From contig NZ_CP085154.1 in NCBI RefSeq assembly GCF_022788695.1, forward strand, positions 1,488,001-1,552,000: a stretch of DNA of 64,000 nt, given 5' to 3'. The notes below the pieces were generated by a model. It did no database searches, was not told where the DNA came from, and saw only the letters and a program-made list of their open reading frames with translations. The translations under genes and the position numbers were made by a program. This document shows positions 54,101 through 62,580 of the stretch, piece by piece. The first letter of the stretch is position 1. Every line of letters starts with the position of its first letter. This DNA is from Pseudosulfitobacter sp. DSM 107133 (lineage in GTDB: Bacteria > Pseudomonadota > Alphaproteobacteria > Rhodobacterales > Rhodobacteraceae).

Positions 54101-55712
54101 GGAAGCAGCACGCGAGGTCGCGCGCGGCCCGATGAAGGATTACTTGCGCAGTGCCGCAGGGCTGATCAAGCAATACGCCTGGGCCTTTCCGGCCTTCAAG
54201 AAACCCGCAGGGGTCGCTTCGCCCATGCAGATCGACCTGGCCGGACTGGCCGAGGACGAAATGGAAGCGATCCTTGATTTCGCCTTTGAACGTTATTTCG
54301 AGGATGCGGGCCTGTTTGGCACCGTCGACGACGGACTTGCGCGGGCTGAACAACTCGCCGGGATCGGCGTGACCGAGATCGCCTGCCTGATCGACTATGG
54401 CATTGACGCCGCCACCGTGCTGGAAGGTTTGCGCCCGCTGGCCGAGGTGCTGCGCCGCGCCAATGCGCCCGACGTGCTGGACGCCGACGATTTCTCGCTG
54501 GCGGCACAGATCGTGCGTCATGGGGTGACCCATCTGCAATGTACGCCCAGCATGGCCCGTATCCTGACCATGAACCCCGAGGCACGCAGCGCGCTGGGGC
54601 GGGTGCGCCATTTGTATCTGGGGGGCGAGGCGCTGCCCGGTGATCTGGTGGACGAGGTGCGCCGCGCCACACCTGCGCGTATCCTGAACATGTACGGTCC
54701 GACCGAGACCACCATCTGGTCGACAGTGCAGCCTGTTGAGGGTCCGGTGAACGGCACAGCCCCCATCGGTGCGCCGATTGTCGGCACGGTTTGCCATGTG
54801 CTGGACGAAACAGGTGCGCCGGTGCCGATCGGTGTCCCAGGCCAGCTGTGGATTGGCGGCGCGGGTGTGACCCAAGGGTACTGGCAGCGCCCCGAACTGA
54901 CAGCCGAGCGGTTCCGTGCCCTGTCGGGGCTGGCGGGGGGAACCCTGTACGACACCGGCGATCTGGCGGCCTGGCGGGCCGATGGTACGCTGGACTTTAT
55001 CGGGCGTGACGATGGCCAGATCAAGATACGCGGCCACCGCATCGAACTGGGCGAGATCGAGGCACATATGGCGGCCTTTGCCGGTATCACGGGCGCTGTC
55101 GTTACGGCCACCGGCACCGGCAAGGATGTGCGGCTGACGGGCTATTTCACCGCCAATGCCCCAATAGATGCCGAGGCCCTGCGTCAACATCTGGCGCACA
55201 GCATGCCGCCCGCGATGGTGCCGGCAGCTTTGGTCGCGCTTGAGGCATTCCCGTTGACGCCAAACAAGAAAATTGACCGTGCCAGCCTGCCGATGGCGGC
55301 CAGGCCGCAAGCCAAAGTCCTGTCCACGCCACAGGCCCAAACACGGGCCCTGCCGATCACCACGGGTGCAGCAAGCACTGCCGTGCCCGAGGATCTGATG
55401 AATCGCATTTCTGCGATCTGGTGCAATGTGCTGGGCGTGGCCGAGGTGCGGGCCGATGACAACTTCTTTGCGCTCGGTGGTCATTCGCTGCTGGCTGTAC
55501 AGATGCACCGCGACATCCGCGCTGTCCTGCCTGATGTAAAGCTGTCGATTGCGGATGTGTTCCGCTTTCCGGTGCTGGCCGATCTTGCCGCTCATCTGGG
55601 CGGGCCGTCAAACACCGATGCCGTTCCCACTCCTGCCGCCATCGGTGCCCGTGACGAGGTGATGGAACGCCGTCGTGCCATGCGCGCCGCGCGCAGGGGC
55701 GGGGCGACGTGA
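51177..55712 (+). CDS. NRPS loading-type protein: formyltransferase - adenylation split by luciferase-like monooxygenase - PCP
   Basis: A 1511-residue protein. Residues about 1-220 form a formyltransferase like methionyl-tRNA formyltransferase, with Asn91, His93 and Asp129 spaced exactly as Asn106, His108 and Asp144 of E. coli Fmt. Residues about 220-500 are poorly recognisable; I see no HHxxxDG, so no working condensation domain. Adenylation starts near 510, with YTSGSTGTPKG near 652 and AFDISVLELW near 696. A flavin luciferase-like monooxygenase of MupA/Atu3671 type is inserted at about 735-1095 (LKFGLYYWGND, WTPERHFHAFGG, GRAGIAFASGWQPDDF). Adenylation resumes at FSLAAQIVRHGVTH, NMYGPTETT and NKKIDR. 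The PCP has Ser1437 in LGGHSLLAV. AGGAGG precedes the ATG. Confidence 0.92.
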   Translation: MSLFSCVLIGDESLTIACGARLIERGADIRAVATRDADVARWAEGAGLTVTQRIADLPTLVQDGIDWVLSIANLRIVPKAVLDWPARGAVNFHDGPLPDYAGINTPVWAILNRRKSHGVTWHFMTSGIDEGDIILSRAFDMPRDVTAHALNARCYAEGLDSFGAVLDELAAPDPQRMAQDFSTRQLFTRAQLPPAAGYIDFDSTVQDARALVSALDFASHANPVACARIRLDGAAVQVRRAEPAEGQGAPGLVVAVGEGRLTVMCADGALRLSGLSRMDGRTPRIDVVAGDTLERPDVDLDAIASLAKHEDHWRALLSTAKPLAVPLAGGATGAADWQSREIASPAGLERDTALERIARWAAQGAGAAGYMAYRNRALAALAAKAPHEIADWLPLRSDAALEDAAEAANRPGMAADLGLRLAGGPGLERPAMGICEDGTPVEGTAVSVLWPEGRLMFDATRISPAAADLLAARLAETLAGSTRAVSQADAALQAIWHGTPAQPAGALTVHGAITAQAKRTPEAQALVFEDTILTYAALEARADAVAAALQGAGVTKGTHVALCLSRGPDLVIGALGILKAGGAYVPLDPDYPAARLAHAITDSQAPIVLTEAALENTLPQTGARLMRIADCAQSHAPVQDVAGLDDTAYLIYTSGSTGTPKGVRVSHGNVANFRAGMDEHIDADAGGVWLAVTSIAFDISVLELWHTLARGFKVVLSGGETRAAVSGTSQMGGTSRGGLKFGLYYWGNDGGVTADKYHLLLEGAKFADANGFTSLWTPERHFHAFGGSYPNPAVTGAAVAAVTRNLDVRAGSCVAPLHHPARIAEEWAVIDNLTGGRAGIAFASGWQPDDFVLRPENTPPANKPALYSTLEQVRALWRGEEVSFATQSGAPHSVMTYPRPVQAELPVWVTTAGNPDTWREAGALGAHVLTHLLGQTIEEVRGKIEIYHEALRGAGHNPADFQVTMMLHSYLADTREAAREVARGPMKDYLRSAAGLIKQYAWAFPAFKKPAGVASPMQIDLAGLAEDEMEAILDFAFERYFEDAGLFGTVDDGLARAEQLAGIGVTEIACLIDYGIDAATVLEGLRPLAEVLRRANAPDVLDADDFSLAAQIVRHGVTHLQCTPSMARILTMNPEARSALGRVRHLYLGGEALPGDLVDEVRRATPARILNMYGPTETTIWSTVQPVEGPVNGTAPIGAPIVGTVCHVLDETGAPVPIGVPGQLWIGGAGVTQGYWQRPELTAERFRALSGLAGGTLYDTGDLAAWRADGTLDFIGRDDGQIKIRGHRIELGEIEAHMAAFAGITGAVVTATGTGKDVRLTGYFTANAPIDAEALRQHLAHSMPPAMVPAALVALEAFPLTPNKKIDRASLPMAARPQAKVLSTPQAQTRALPITTGAASTAVPEDLMNRISAIWCNVLGVAEVRADDNFFALGGHSLLAVQMHRDIRAVLPDVKLSIADVFRFPVLADLAAHLGGPSNTDAVPTPAAIGARDEVMERRRAMRAARRGGAT

Positions 55713-56449
55713 GTGCAGGGCACAGTTTCAACGCCCCTGCCACCGCGCGCGATGCGGTGTCTGACCCCGCGCGGGCAGATGTGCTGCGCGGGCTGTTTCC
55801 ACCCGCCGTGGAAATAGCACTCAGCAACCCGCGCGCACCGCAACCCGCGCTGTGGCCTGATGAGGCGTCAGCCATCGCCCGTGCGGTGCCCGCCCGCGCA
55901 CAGGAATTCGCCGCAGGCCGCGCCGCTGCCCGCGCGGCTTTGGGCGCGCTGGGCCATCCGCCCGCTGCCATCCCCATGGCCCCCGACCGCGCGCCGGTCT
56001 GGCCCGCAGATGTGGTGGGCAGTATTTCGCACACCGCTGATCTGTGTGCAGCCGCCCTGGCACCCGCAGCCGCGTTTCGCGCCATTGGTATTGATCTGGA
56101 AGACCATGCGGATTTGCCTGCGGATCTGTTGCCCATGGTCTGCACGCTGGACGAACGTGCATGGCTTGCCAGCCAGCCACGGGACGCGGCGGGTATTCTT
56201 GCGCGGCTGATCTTTTCAGCCAAGGAATGCGCTTACAAATGCCAGTACCGGATGACGGAAACTTTGTTTGATTTTGATACGTTAGAGGTCACGCCCGACC
56301 TTGATACCGGCCAGTTCGAGGCGACCTTTACGCGCCAGATCGGCGCGTTCGGGGCCGGTGCCAGACTTGCAGGACGCTTTGTCATCACGCAGGATCTGAT
56401 TGCCTGTGGCATGGCGCTGGGCAGCACCCCCGGCGCGGCGCGGGGATAA
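55709..56449 (+). CDS. 4'-phosphopantetheinyl transferase (EntD/Sfp type)
   Basis: A 246-residue PPTase that would convert the PKS ACP and NRPS PCP to their holo forms. Visible blocks are EFAAGRAAARAALGALG, VVGSISHTADLCAAAL, AIGIDLEDHADLP (Mg-binding Asp and Glu) and LARLIFSAKECAYKCQYRMT (the FSAKE catalytic motif), the EntD-like arrangement. The GTG start overlaps the NRPS stop (GTGA), so it is made together with its substrates. Confidence 0.93.
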   Translation: MSAGHSFNAPATARDAVSDPARADVLRGLFPPAVEIALSNPRAPQPALWPDEASAIARAVPARAQEFAAGRAAARAALGALGHPPAAIPMAPDRAPVWPADVVGSISHTADLCAAALAPAAAFRAIGIDLEDHADLPADLLPMVCTLDERAWLASQPRDAAGILARLIFSAKECAYKCQYRMTETLFDFDTLEVTPDLDTGQFEATFTRQIGAFGAGARLAGRFVITQDLIACGMALGSTPGAARG

Positions 56450-56467
56450 GGGAATGACAAGACTGTT

Positions 56468-57397
56468 ATGAACCAGCGCATGAAGATCTGGATCGGTGCG
56501 GGCGCGGTCGCTTTGGCCGGCATCGTGGCTGTTCTGGCCCCTGCCGCACAGGCAGGCACGCGCCAGAGCGCTGCGGCACCGGATACCGCACCTGTCGGGG
56601 GGCTGAATGTCTATCATCTGGGGCATTCGCTGGTCGGGCGCGATATGCCTGCGATGCTGGCACAGTTCGCGCCAGACGGGCACAGCTATCACAGTCAGCT
56701 GGGCTGGGGGACACCCCTGCGTGCGCATTGGGAGCCCGACGTGGAAATCAACGGCTTTGACACCGAAAACGCCCATCCGGCGTTTCGCCCTGCACGCATT
56801 GCGATTGGCAGCGGGGCCTTTGACGCGGTGGTTTTGACCGAAATGGTCGAGATCGAAGACGCCATTCGCCATCACGACAGTGCCCGGTATCTGGAAAAAT
56901 GGGCGACACTGGCGCGCAGCAACAATGCCGGTGCGCGGGTCTATCTGTATGAAACGTGGCACCAGCTGGACGACCCCAAAGGATGGCTTGAGCGTATCGA
57001 CAGTGATTACGCGGCACTTTGGCTGGGACAGGTCGTGCAACCGGCGCAGGGGGCAGGTGCTGTGCGCATCATCCCCGCGGGGCAGGTCATGGCGGCGCTG
57101 GTGCGCAGGGTCGAAGCGGCGGGCGGCGTCGGGCCGATGCAGACCCGTCACGACCTGTTTCGCCGCAACGCAGATGGCACGCAGGACATGATCCACCTGA
57201 ATGATCTGGGCAATTACCTTGTCGCGCTGACGCATTATGCGGTCCTGTATCACCGCACGCCTGTGGGCCTGCCATATGAGATGCGCCGCGCCGATGGCAG
57301 CGCTGCGGTATCGGTGGGGCCGGCGCTGGCTGGCATGATGCAGGAAACCGTGTGGCAGGTGGTCAGCACCCGCCCTGAAACCGGAGTCGCGCCATGA
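56468..57397 (+). CDS. Exported SGNH/GDSL-like protein
   Basis: A 309-residue protein with an N-terminal signal anchor (about residues 6-29, IWIGAGAVALAGIVAVLAPAAQA). The mature part opens with LNVYHLGHSLVGRDMPAML, where the Ser in GHSL is the likely block I nucleophile; a late IHLNDLGNYLVALTHY may supply the catalytic His. It could be a periplasmic esterase or acyl/acetyltransferase acting on the glycan or lipopeptide. It starts 18 nt after the PPTase gene and overlaps the next start by 4 nt. Confidence 0.62.
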   Translation: MNQRMKIWIGAGAVALAGIVAVLAPAAQAGTRQSAAAPDTAPVGGLNVYHLGHSLVGRDMPAMLAQFAPDGHSYHSQLGWGTPLRAHWEPDVEINGFDTENAHPAFRPARIAIGSGAFDAVVLTEMVEIEDAIRHHDSARYLEKWATLARSNNAGARVYLYETWHQLDDPKGWLERIDSDYAALWLGQVVQPAQGAGAVRIIPAGQVMAALVRRVEAAGGVGPMQTRHDLFRRNADGTQDMIHLNDLGNYLVALTHYAVLYHRTPVGLPYEMRRADGSAAVSVGPALAGMMQETVWQVVSTRPETGVAP

Positions 57398-59082
57398 AGT
57401 TAAGCCGTCGCACCCTGTTGGCCGGTCTGACAGCCGTGCCGTTCATTCCGCATATGGGCGCGACTGCGCCGGGGACGCGGCTGGCCATGAACCTTGCGCC
57501 GATCAATGACTGGAGCACGCAGCAACCGTTTATTGACGTGTTCAAGACCGCGCGGCGCTGGATCGGACATTTGCCCGGGCGCTGGGGCGGGCAGGACTAT
57601 GCCGCATTGGTCGCGCGTGGGCTGCTGGACGGCGATGGCTGGCCGACGCAGGTGCCGGGTGATCTGTCATCCATCGGGACAGTGATCCTGACCGATCTGC
57701 CCGTCGCGGCCACAGCTCTGTCGGGCCGCTATCACCTCAGCTTTGACGGTGCGGGCATTGTCGAGGTGACGGGGCGGGCGCACAATGTGCGCTATGGCGA
57801 CAACTCGGTCAGTTTTGATTTTACACCGGGGCAAGGGCCGGTCGAGGTGCGCGTGCAACGCAGCGACCCCTTTGGCGTCGGGGATTATATACGCAATATC
57901 AGTGTTGTGAGAGATGATCTTCAAGCGTTGCACAAGCAGGGGGCGCTGTTCCGGCCTGACTGGGCAAATGGGCTGAAAGGTCTTGCCAGTCTGCGCTTTA
58001 TGGACTGGATGAACACCAACAACTCTGACGCACAGGATTGGGACAGCCGCGCCAAAATCGGCGATTTTTCCTATGCGCGCCACGGCGCCCCGATCGACGT
58101 GATGATGGCGCTTGCCCGCGAGACTGGGGCAGAGCCGTGGATTTGCGTGCCGCATCTGGCGGGTGACGCCTATGTGCGCGCCATGGCCGAAGCGGTGCGG
58201 GCGGCGCTGCCGGATGGCCTGCGCGTGCATGTCGAGTTTTCCAACGAGGTCTGGAACTGGCAGTTTGCGCAAACCGAATGGGCCGACGCGCAGGCGCGCA
58301 CGCTTTGGGATGTTGCGGACCGTGGCGCGCAGTTCCATGGCCTGCGCGCCGCCGAGGTGGCGCGGATCTGGTCGGATGTCTTTGCACAGGACCGGGCGCG
58401 GCTGGTCAATGTGATTGCCACACAGACCGGCTGGATGGGGCTGGAAGCGGATATTCTGACCGCGCCGCTGGCGGTGGCCGATGGCTGGGACGCGCCGGTC
58501 GAGGCCTTTGATGCCTATGCGATCACCGGCTATTTCGGTCATATCCTTGGCACCGACAAGCGGCGGGCGTTAATTGCGGATTGGTTGAGCGACAGTGCCA
58601 AGGAGGCTGCCGACAAGGGGCAGTCGGAAGGTTTAACAGGGGATGCGCTGACTGAATATGTTGCCGCGCACCGTTTTGATCTGGCAACCGAACGCGCTGC
58701 AGGCGAGCTGCGCAACGGTGCCGAAAGCGGCGAGGTCTCTGACACCATTCACGATCTGGTCACCCGCGTCTGGCCCTATCATGTCGCAGTGGCGCAGCGG
58801 CACGGGCTGGACCTGACCATGTACGAAGGCGGCAGCCATGTGGTTGGCCTTGGCACACAGATAGATGACGCAGAGCTGACCGCGTTCTTTGTTCATCTCA
58901 ACTACAGCAGCGAAATGGGTGCGCTTTACCGCGACCTGATGGCGGGCTGGGCAAAGTTGGGGGCAGGGCCGTTCAACCAGTTCAACGATCTGGCCGCCCC
59001 CGGCAAATGGGGCAGTTGGGGCGCGATGCGCTGGCCGGGCGATACCAACCCGCGCGCCCAGGCAATCGAGGCGCACAAGTGA
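57394..59082 (+). CDS. Tat-exported glycoside hydrolase-like protein
   Basis: A 562-residue protein with a twin-arginine signal (MKLSRRTLLAGLTAVPFIP). The central region, MDWMNTNNSDAQDWDSR, PWICVPHLAGDAYVRAMAEAV and VHVEFSNEVWNW, resembles (beta/alpha)8 glycoside hydrolases, with the Glu in EFSNEVWN as the likely acid/base and a later MYEGGSHVVG Glu as a possible nucleophile. A beta-sandwich-like part precedes it (about residues 90-180). It may trim or remodel the exported glycan; the family cannot be assigned by eye. It overlaps both neighbours by 4 nt. Confidence 0.62.
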   Translation: MKLSRRTLLAGLTAVPFIPHMGATAPGTRLAMNLAPINDWSTQQPFIDVFKTARRWIGHLPGRWGGQDYAALVARGLLDGDGWPTQVPGDLSSIGTVILTDLPVAATALSGRYHLSFDGAGIVEVTGRAHNVRYGDNSVSFDFTPGQGPVEVRVQRSDPFGVGDYIRNISVVRDDLQALHKQGALFRPDWANGLKGLASLRFMDWMNTNNSDAQDWDSRAKIGDFSYARHGAPIDVMMALARETGAEPWICVPHLAGDAYVRAMAEAVRAALPDGLRVHVEFSNEVWNWQFAQTEWADAQARTLWDVADRGAQFHGLRAAEVARIWSDVFAQDRARLVNVIATQTGWMGLEADILTAPLAVADGWDAPVEAFDAYAITGYFGHILGTDKRRALIADWLSDSAKEAADKGQSEGLTGDALTEYVAAHRFDLATERAAGELRNGAESGEVSDTIHDLVTRVWPYHVAVAQRHGLDLTMYEGGSHVVGLGTQIDDAELTAFFVHLNYSSEMGALYRDLMAGWAKLGAGPFNQFNDLAAPGKWGSWGAMRWPGDTNPRAQAIEAHK

Positions 59083-59897
59083 GCCTGTCTGCAACGGTTG
59101 TCATTCCGGCCCATGACGAGGCGGCCTATATCGGTGCCTGCCTTGATGCGGTCTTTGCCTCGGATCTTGGGGGCGCTGAACTGCAAGTGGTTGTGGTGGC
59201 CAACGGCTGCCATGACAGAACCGCGCATATTGCGCGCAGCCATGCAGCGCCAGGGCGCAAGCTTGAGGTGATCGAGACGCCGCGCGGTGACAAGCTGCAC
59301 GCGCTGGATCTGGGTGATGTGGCGGCCAGCTTTGGCACGCGGATCTACCTTGATGCCGATGTGATCGTTTCCGAGGGGTTGCTGGCCCAACTGATTGCGG
59401 CGCTTTCGGGCGATGCGGCCTGCTATGCCAGTGGGACGCCGGTGATTTCGCGCGCCCAAAGCCGTCTGACCCGCGCCTATGCACGGTTCTGGCAGCGCTT
59501 GCCGTTCTTTTCGCAGGATGTTCCGGGTTTTGGCATATTTGCGATGAACCGTGCAGGGCGCGCGCGTTGGGGCGCGTGGCCGCGGATCATTTCGGACGAC
59601 ACATTTGTGCGGCTGCATTTCACCCCGTCCGAGCGGGTCCGCGTGCCGGCGCGCTATGAATGGCCCATGGTCGAGGGCTGGGAGCGTCTGGTGAAGGTGC
59701 GGCGACGGCAGGATCGCGGCGTGGCCGAGATTGGCGAACGCTATCCGGCGCTGCTGGTCAATGATGGCACAGAACCGTTGGGGGCTGGCAGGATCATGGC
59801 GCTGGCGGCGCGTGATCCGGTCGGCTTTGCGGTTTATGCGGCGGTGTCGCTGGCGGTGCGCTTGCCCGGGCCTGCGGGCTGGGTGCGCGGGCGATGA
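59079..59897 (+). CDS. Glycosyltransferase family 2
   Basis: A 272-residue GT-A enzyme beginning SLSATVVIPAHDEAAYIGACLDAVF (GTG start in a GTGA overlap with the hydrolase-like gene). VVVVANGCHDRTAHIAR and IYLDADVIVSEGLL mark the sugar-nucleotide site; IISDDTFVRLHF is the ED-like catalytic segment. It is the last gene of the operon. Its 3' end overlaps the convergent GT4 gene by 64 nt. Confidence 0.88.
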   Translation: MSLSATVVIPAHDEAAYIGACLDAVFASDLGGAELQVVVVANGCHDRTAHIARSHAAPGRKLEVIETPRGDKLHALDLGDVAASFGTRIYLDADVIVSEGLLAQLIAALSGDAACYASGTPVISRAQSRLTRAYARFWQRLPFFSQDVPGFGIFAMNRAGRARWGAWPRIISDDTFVRLHFTPSERVRVPARYEWPMVEGWERLVKVRRRQDRGVAEIGERYPALLVNDGTEPLGAGRIMALAARDPVGFAVYAAVSLAVRLPGPAGWVRGR

Positions 59898-61099
59898 TCT
59901 GCGGCGGTGCGGATATGGGTGGCCAGCTTGCCCGCTTCGGTGTCGACATCATGACGCGCCAGCACGCGGCTGCGGGCGGCGGCCCCCATCGCGGCCAGCT
60001 CTGGGCCGGGCGTTTGCGCCATCGCGACCCATGCATCGGCCAAGGCGTCGGTATCGCCCGCAGGCACCAGCCAGCCGGTCGTGCCATGCTGCACCAGCTC
60101 GGGGGTTCCCGCGATATAGGTGGCGATCACGGGGCGGGCGGCGGCCATTGCCTCCATCACGACCATCGGCAGACCTTCGGCAAAGCTGGGCATCATCAGC
60201 CCGTGCGCCGCCGCCAGCCTGTCGCGCACGCCTGCCTCGTCCAGCCAGCCGGTCAGCGTGACATACGCGCCCAGTCCGGCCTGCGCAATCTGCGCCTCAA
60301 GCACCGGGCGCAAGGGGCCATCCCCGATCAGGGTCAGATGCAGATCGGGTGCGCGTTCCAGTGCAGCCTTCAGCGCGGGCACCAGCATCATCTGGCCCTT
60401 TTGCTCGACAAAGCGGCCGATGGCGACAAGGTGCAGCGGGCCGTCGGGCATCGGCGCAGGGTCGGCAAAGCGCGCGGGTTCGATGCCGCAATGCACCACC
60501 TTGATGCGATCCCAGATCTCGTGACCGACCAGACGGCTCAGCTGCGAGCGGCCAAAGCTGCTGATGGCGACGGTGAATGCCGATCGGGTGATTTTATCCC
60601 CCAGCGACAGCGCGCGGGGCGCATCGAATTCTTCGGGTCCGTGGACGGTAAAGCTGTAGTGCGGCCCGCCCATGGCGTGCGCCAGCATGGCCACCGTCGC
60701 GGCATTGGTGCCAAAATGGGCATGGCAATGCAGCGTTGCCCGCGCGGCGCAGCGGCGGGTGATATGTGCGGCCTCAACAAGGTAGATCAAATGTCTCAGA
60801 CGTCCGACCTCGCTGCGCCCGCCATGTCGCCAGGCAAGACGCAGCGCGTCCAACATGGCGCGCGGCGCATGCAGGGTTTGGCACAGCAGATCGCGCAGCA
60901 GGGCCGGCGCGCCGGTCTTCAGCACATAATGGGTCGCCGCTGCCTCGGCGCGGTCGCCGTCATCGACCAGTTCCGTGTCCGCAGCGCGCATGGCAATGCG
61001 GTCCACCTCGAACCCCTGACGTTCCAGCGCCTGCACCTCGCGGCGGATAAAGCTGTGCGAGGGCTGGGGATAGGTGTTGAGAACATAGGCGATCTTCAT
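59834..61099 (-). CDS. Glycosyltransferase family 4
   Basis: A 421-residue GT-B enzyme. The N-terminus MKIAYVLNTYPQPSHSFIRREV is typical of colanic acid-type GT4 transferases. The C-terminal half has LVAIGRFVEQKGQMML, LTLIGDGPLRP and the EX7E region FAEGLPMVVMEAMAAARPVIAT. It is on the minus strand, with its start facing the flippase gene. Confidence 0.93.
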   Translation of the reverse strand: MKIAYVLNTYPQPSHSFIRREVQALERQGFEVDRIAMRAADTELVDDGDRAEAAATHYVLKTGAPALLRDLLCQTLHAPRAMLDALRLAWRHGGRSEVGRLRHLIYLVEAAHITRRCAARATLHCHAHFGTNAATVAMLAHAMGGPHYSFTVHGPEEFDAPRALSLGDKITRSAFTVAISSFGRSQLSRLVGHEIWDRIKVVHCGIEPARFADPAPMPDGPLHLVAIGRFVEQKGQMMLVPALKAALERAPDLHLTLIGDGPLRPVLEAQIAQAGLGAYVTLTGWLDEAGVRDRLAAAHGLMMPSFAEGLPMVVMEAMAAARPVIATYIAGTPELVQHGTTGWLVPAGDTDALADAWVAMAQTPGPELAAMGAAARSRVLARHDVDTEAGKLATHIRTAADHRPRTQPAGPGKRTASDTAA

Positions 61100-61221
61100 G
61101 GGGCGGTGCTCCGGCTTGACTGGGGGCAGGGTAGTTGCGCGGGCGCGCGGTACAAGTCGATTGCGCTGCATCGCGGTATTTTGGCGCCCGCAGGTGGCAT
61201 TTGCGCCCCGCAAGGCCGCAC

Positions 61222-62580
61222 ATGAAACGGGTGGTCACAGCCTTTGCCGGCAACCGCCTGACCGCGCGCATTCTGCGCAGCGCGTCGTGGGTGATGGTGG
61301 GCTATGGCGGTGCGCAGGTGATCCGGCTGGCGTCGAACCTGATCCTGACGCGGCTGCTGTTCCCCGAGGCCTTTGGCCTGATGACACTGGTCACGGTGGT
61401 GACGGTGGGCTTGATGATGTTCTCTGACGTGGGCATCGGCCCTTCGATCAGCCAGTCCAAACGCGGGGATGATCCCGATTTTCTGAACACCGCTTGGACG
61501 ATTCAGGTCATGCGCGGCTTTGCCCTGTGGATGGTGACGCTGATTTTGGCGGTGCCGATGGCGCGGATCTATGACGAACCGTTGCTGACCACCTATCTGC
61601 CGCTGGCAGGGGTGGCGCTGGTGATATCGGGGTTCATGCCGACACGGATCGAAACGGCGCACCGCCACCTTGTTTTCGGGCGGCTGACCATGCTGGACCT
61701 TGCCGCGCAGGCGATTGGTGTGCTGGCCATGATCGTGCTGGCGCTGGCCACGCGGTCGGTTATCGCGCTGGTGCTGGGCAGTCTTATCACCGTGCTGGTC
61801 AGGCTGACCCTGACCTCGCTGTTCCTGCCGGGGGCGGGCAACCGGTTCCGGCTGGAACGTGCTGCGGTGACCGAGCAGTTGCACTATGGCAAGTGGATCT
61901 TCCTGAGCACCGCATTCGGCTTTGTCAGCGCGCAGGGTGACAAGGCGGTGCTGGGTGCGCTGGTCGATCTGGGCACGCTGGGGATTTACAACATCGGCTA
62001 TTTCCTCGCCAGTTTTCCGGTGCTTCTGGGCGGCACGCTGGCGGCGCAGCTGCTGATCCCTATCTATCGTGACCGCCCCCCGTCCGAGAGTGCTGCCAAC
62101 CGCGCACGCCTGCGCAAGATGCGGATGCTGATGACAGGCGGCATTTTCGGGATGCTGGCGGTGATGGCCCTGGGCGGGCCCTGGCTGGTCGGCTTTATGT
62201 ATGATGCCCGCTATGCGCCTGCGGGTGGCATGATGGTGCTGATTGCGCTGGCGTTTCTGCCGCAAGCGATTGGCCTGAGCTATGACCGCGCGGCGCTGGC
62301 AGCAGGGGATTCACGCGGGGCCTTTGTCTATTCGGCGCTGCGTTCGTCGTTACAGATCGTGATGCTGTGGGCGGGCTTCCAGATCTTCGGGCTGGTCGGC
62401 GCGCTGATCGCCGTGGGGCTGGCGCTGTTGCTGTCCTATCCGGTGCTGGTGCGGCTGGCACGGCGGCATGGCGCATGGGACGGGCTGCACGATGCGGTGT
62501 TTGCCGGCTTGGCGCTGGGGCTGACAGCACTGGCGCTGTGGCTGCACTGGGCCGATTTGACAGCCCTGCAAAGCCTCTAG
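61222..62580 (+). CDS. Wzx-like polysaccharide flippase (MATE/MOP superfamily)
   Basis: A 452-residue membrane protein with about 12 to 14 helices. The N-terminus ASWVMVGYGGAQVIRLASNLILTRLLFPEAFGLM is the hallmark of Wzx/PST-type flippases. It would move lipid-linked repeat units, possibly carrying the PKS/NRPS group, to the periplasm. Divergent from the GT4 gene; its TAG shares a CTAG with the convergent chain-length gene. Confidence 0.92.
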   Translation: MKRVVTAFAGNRLTARILRSASWVMVGYGGAQVIRLASNLILTRLLFPEAFGLMTLVTVVTVGLMMFSDVGIGPSISQSKRGDDPDFLNTAWTIQVMRGFALWMVTLILAVPMARIYDEPLLTTYLPLAGVALVISGFMPTRIETAHRHLVFGRLTMLDLAAQAIGVLAMIVLALATRSVIALVLGSLITVLVRLTLTSLFLPGAGNRFRLERAAVTEQLHYGKWIFLSTAFGFVSAQGDKAVLGALVDLGTLGIYNIGYFLASFPVLLGGTLAAQLLIPIYRDRPPSESAANRARLRKMRMLMTGGIFGMLAVMALGGPWLVGFMYDARYAPAGGMMVLIALAFLPQAIGLSYDRAALAAGDSRGAFVYSALRSSLQIVMLWAGFQIFGLVGALIAVGLALLLSYPVLVRLARRHGAWDGLHDAVFAGLALGLTALALWLHWADLTALQSL

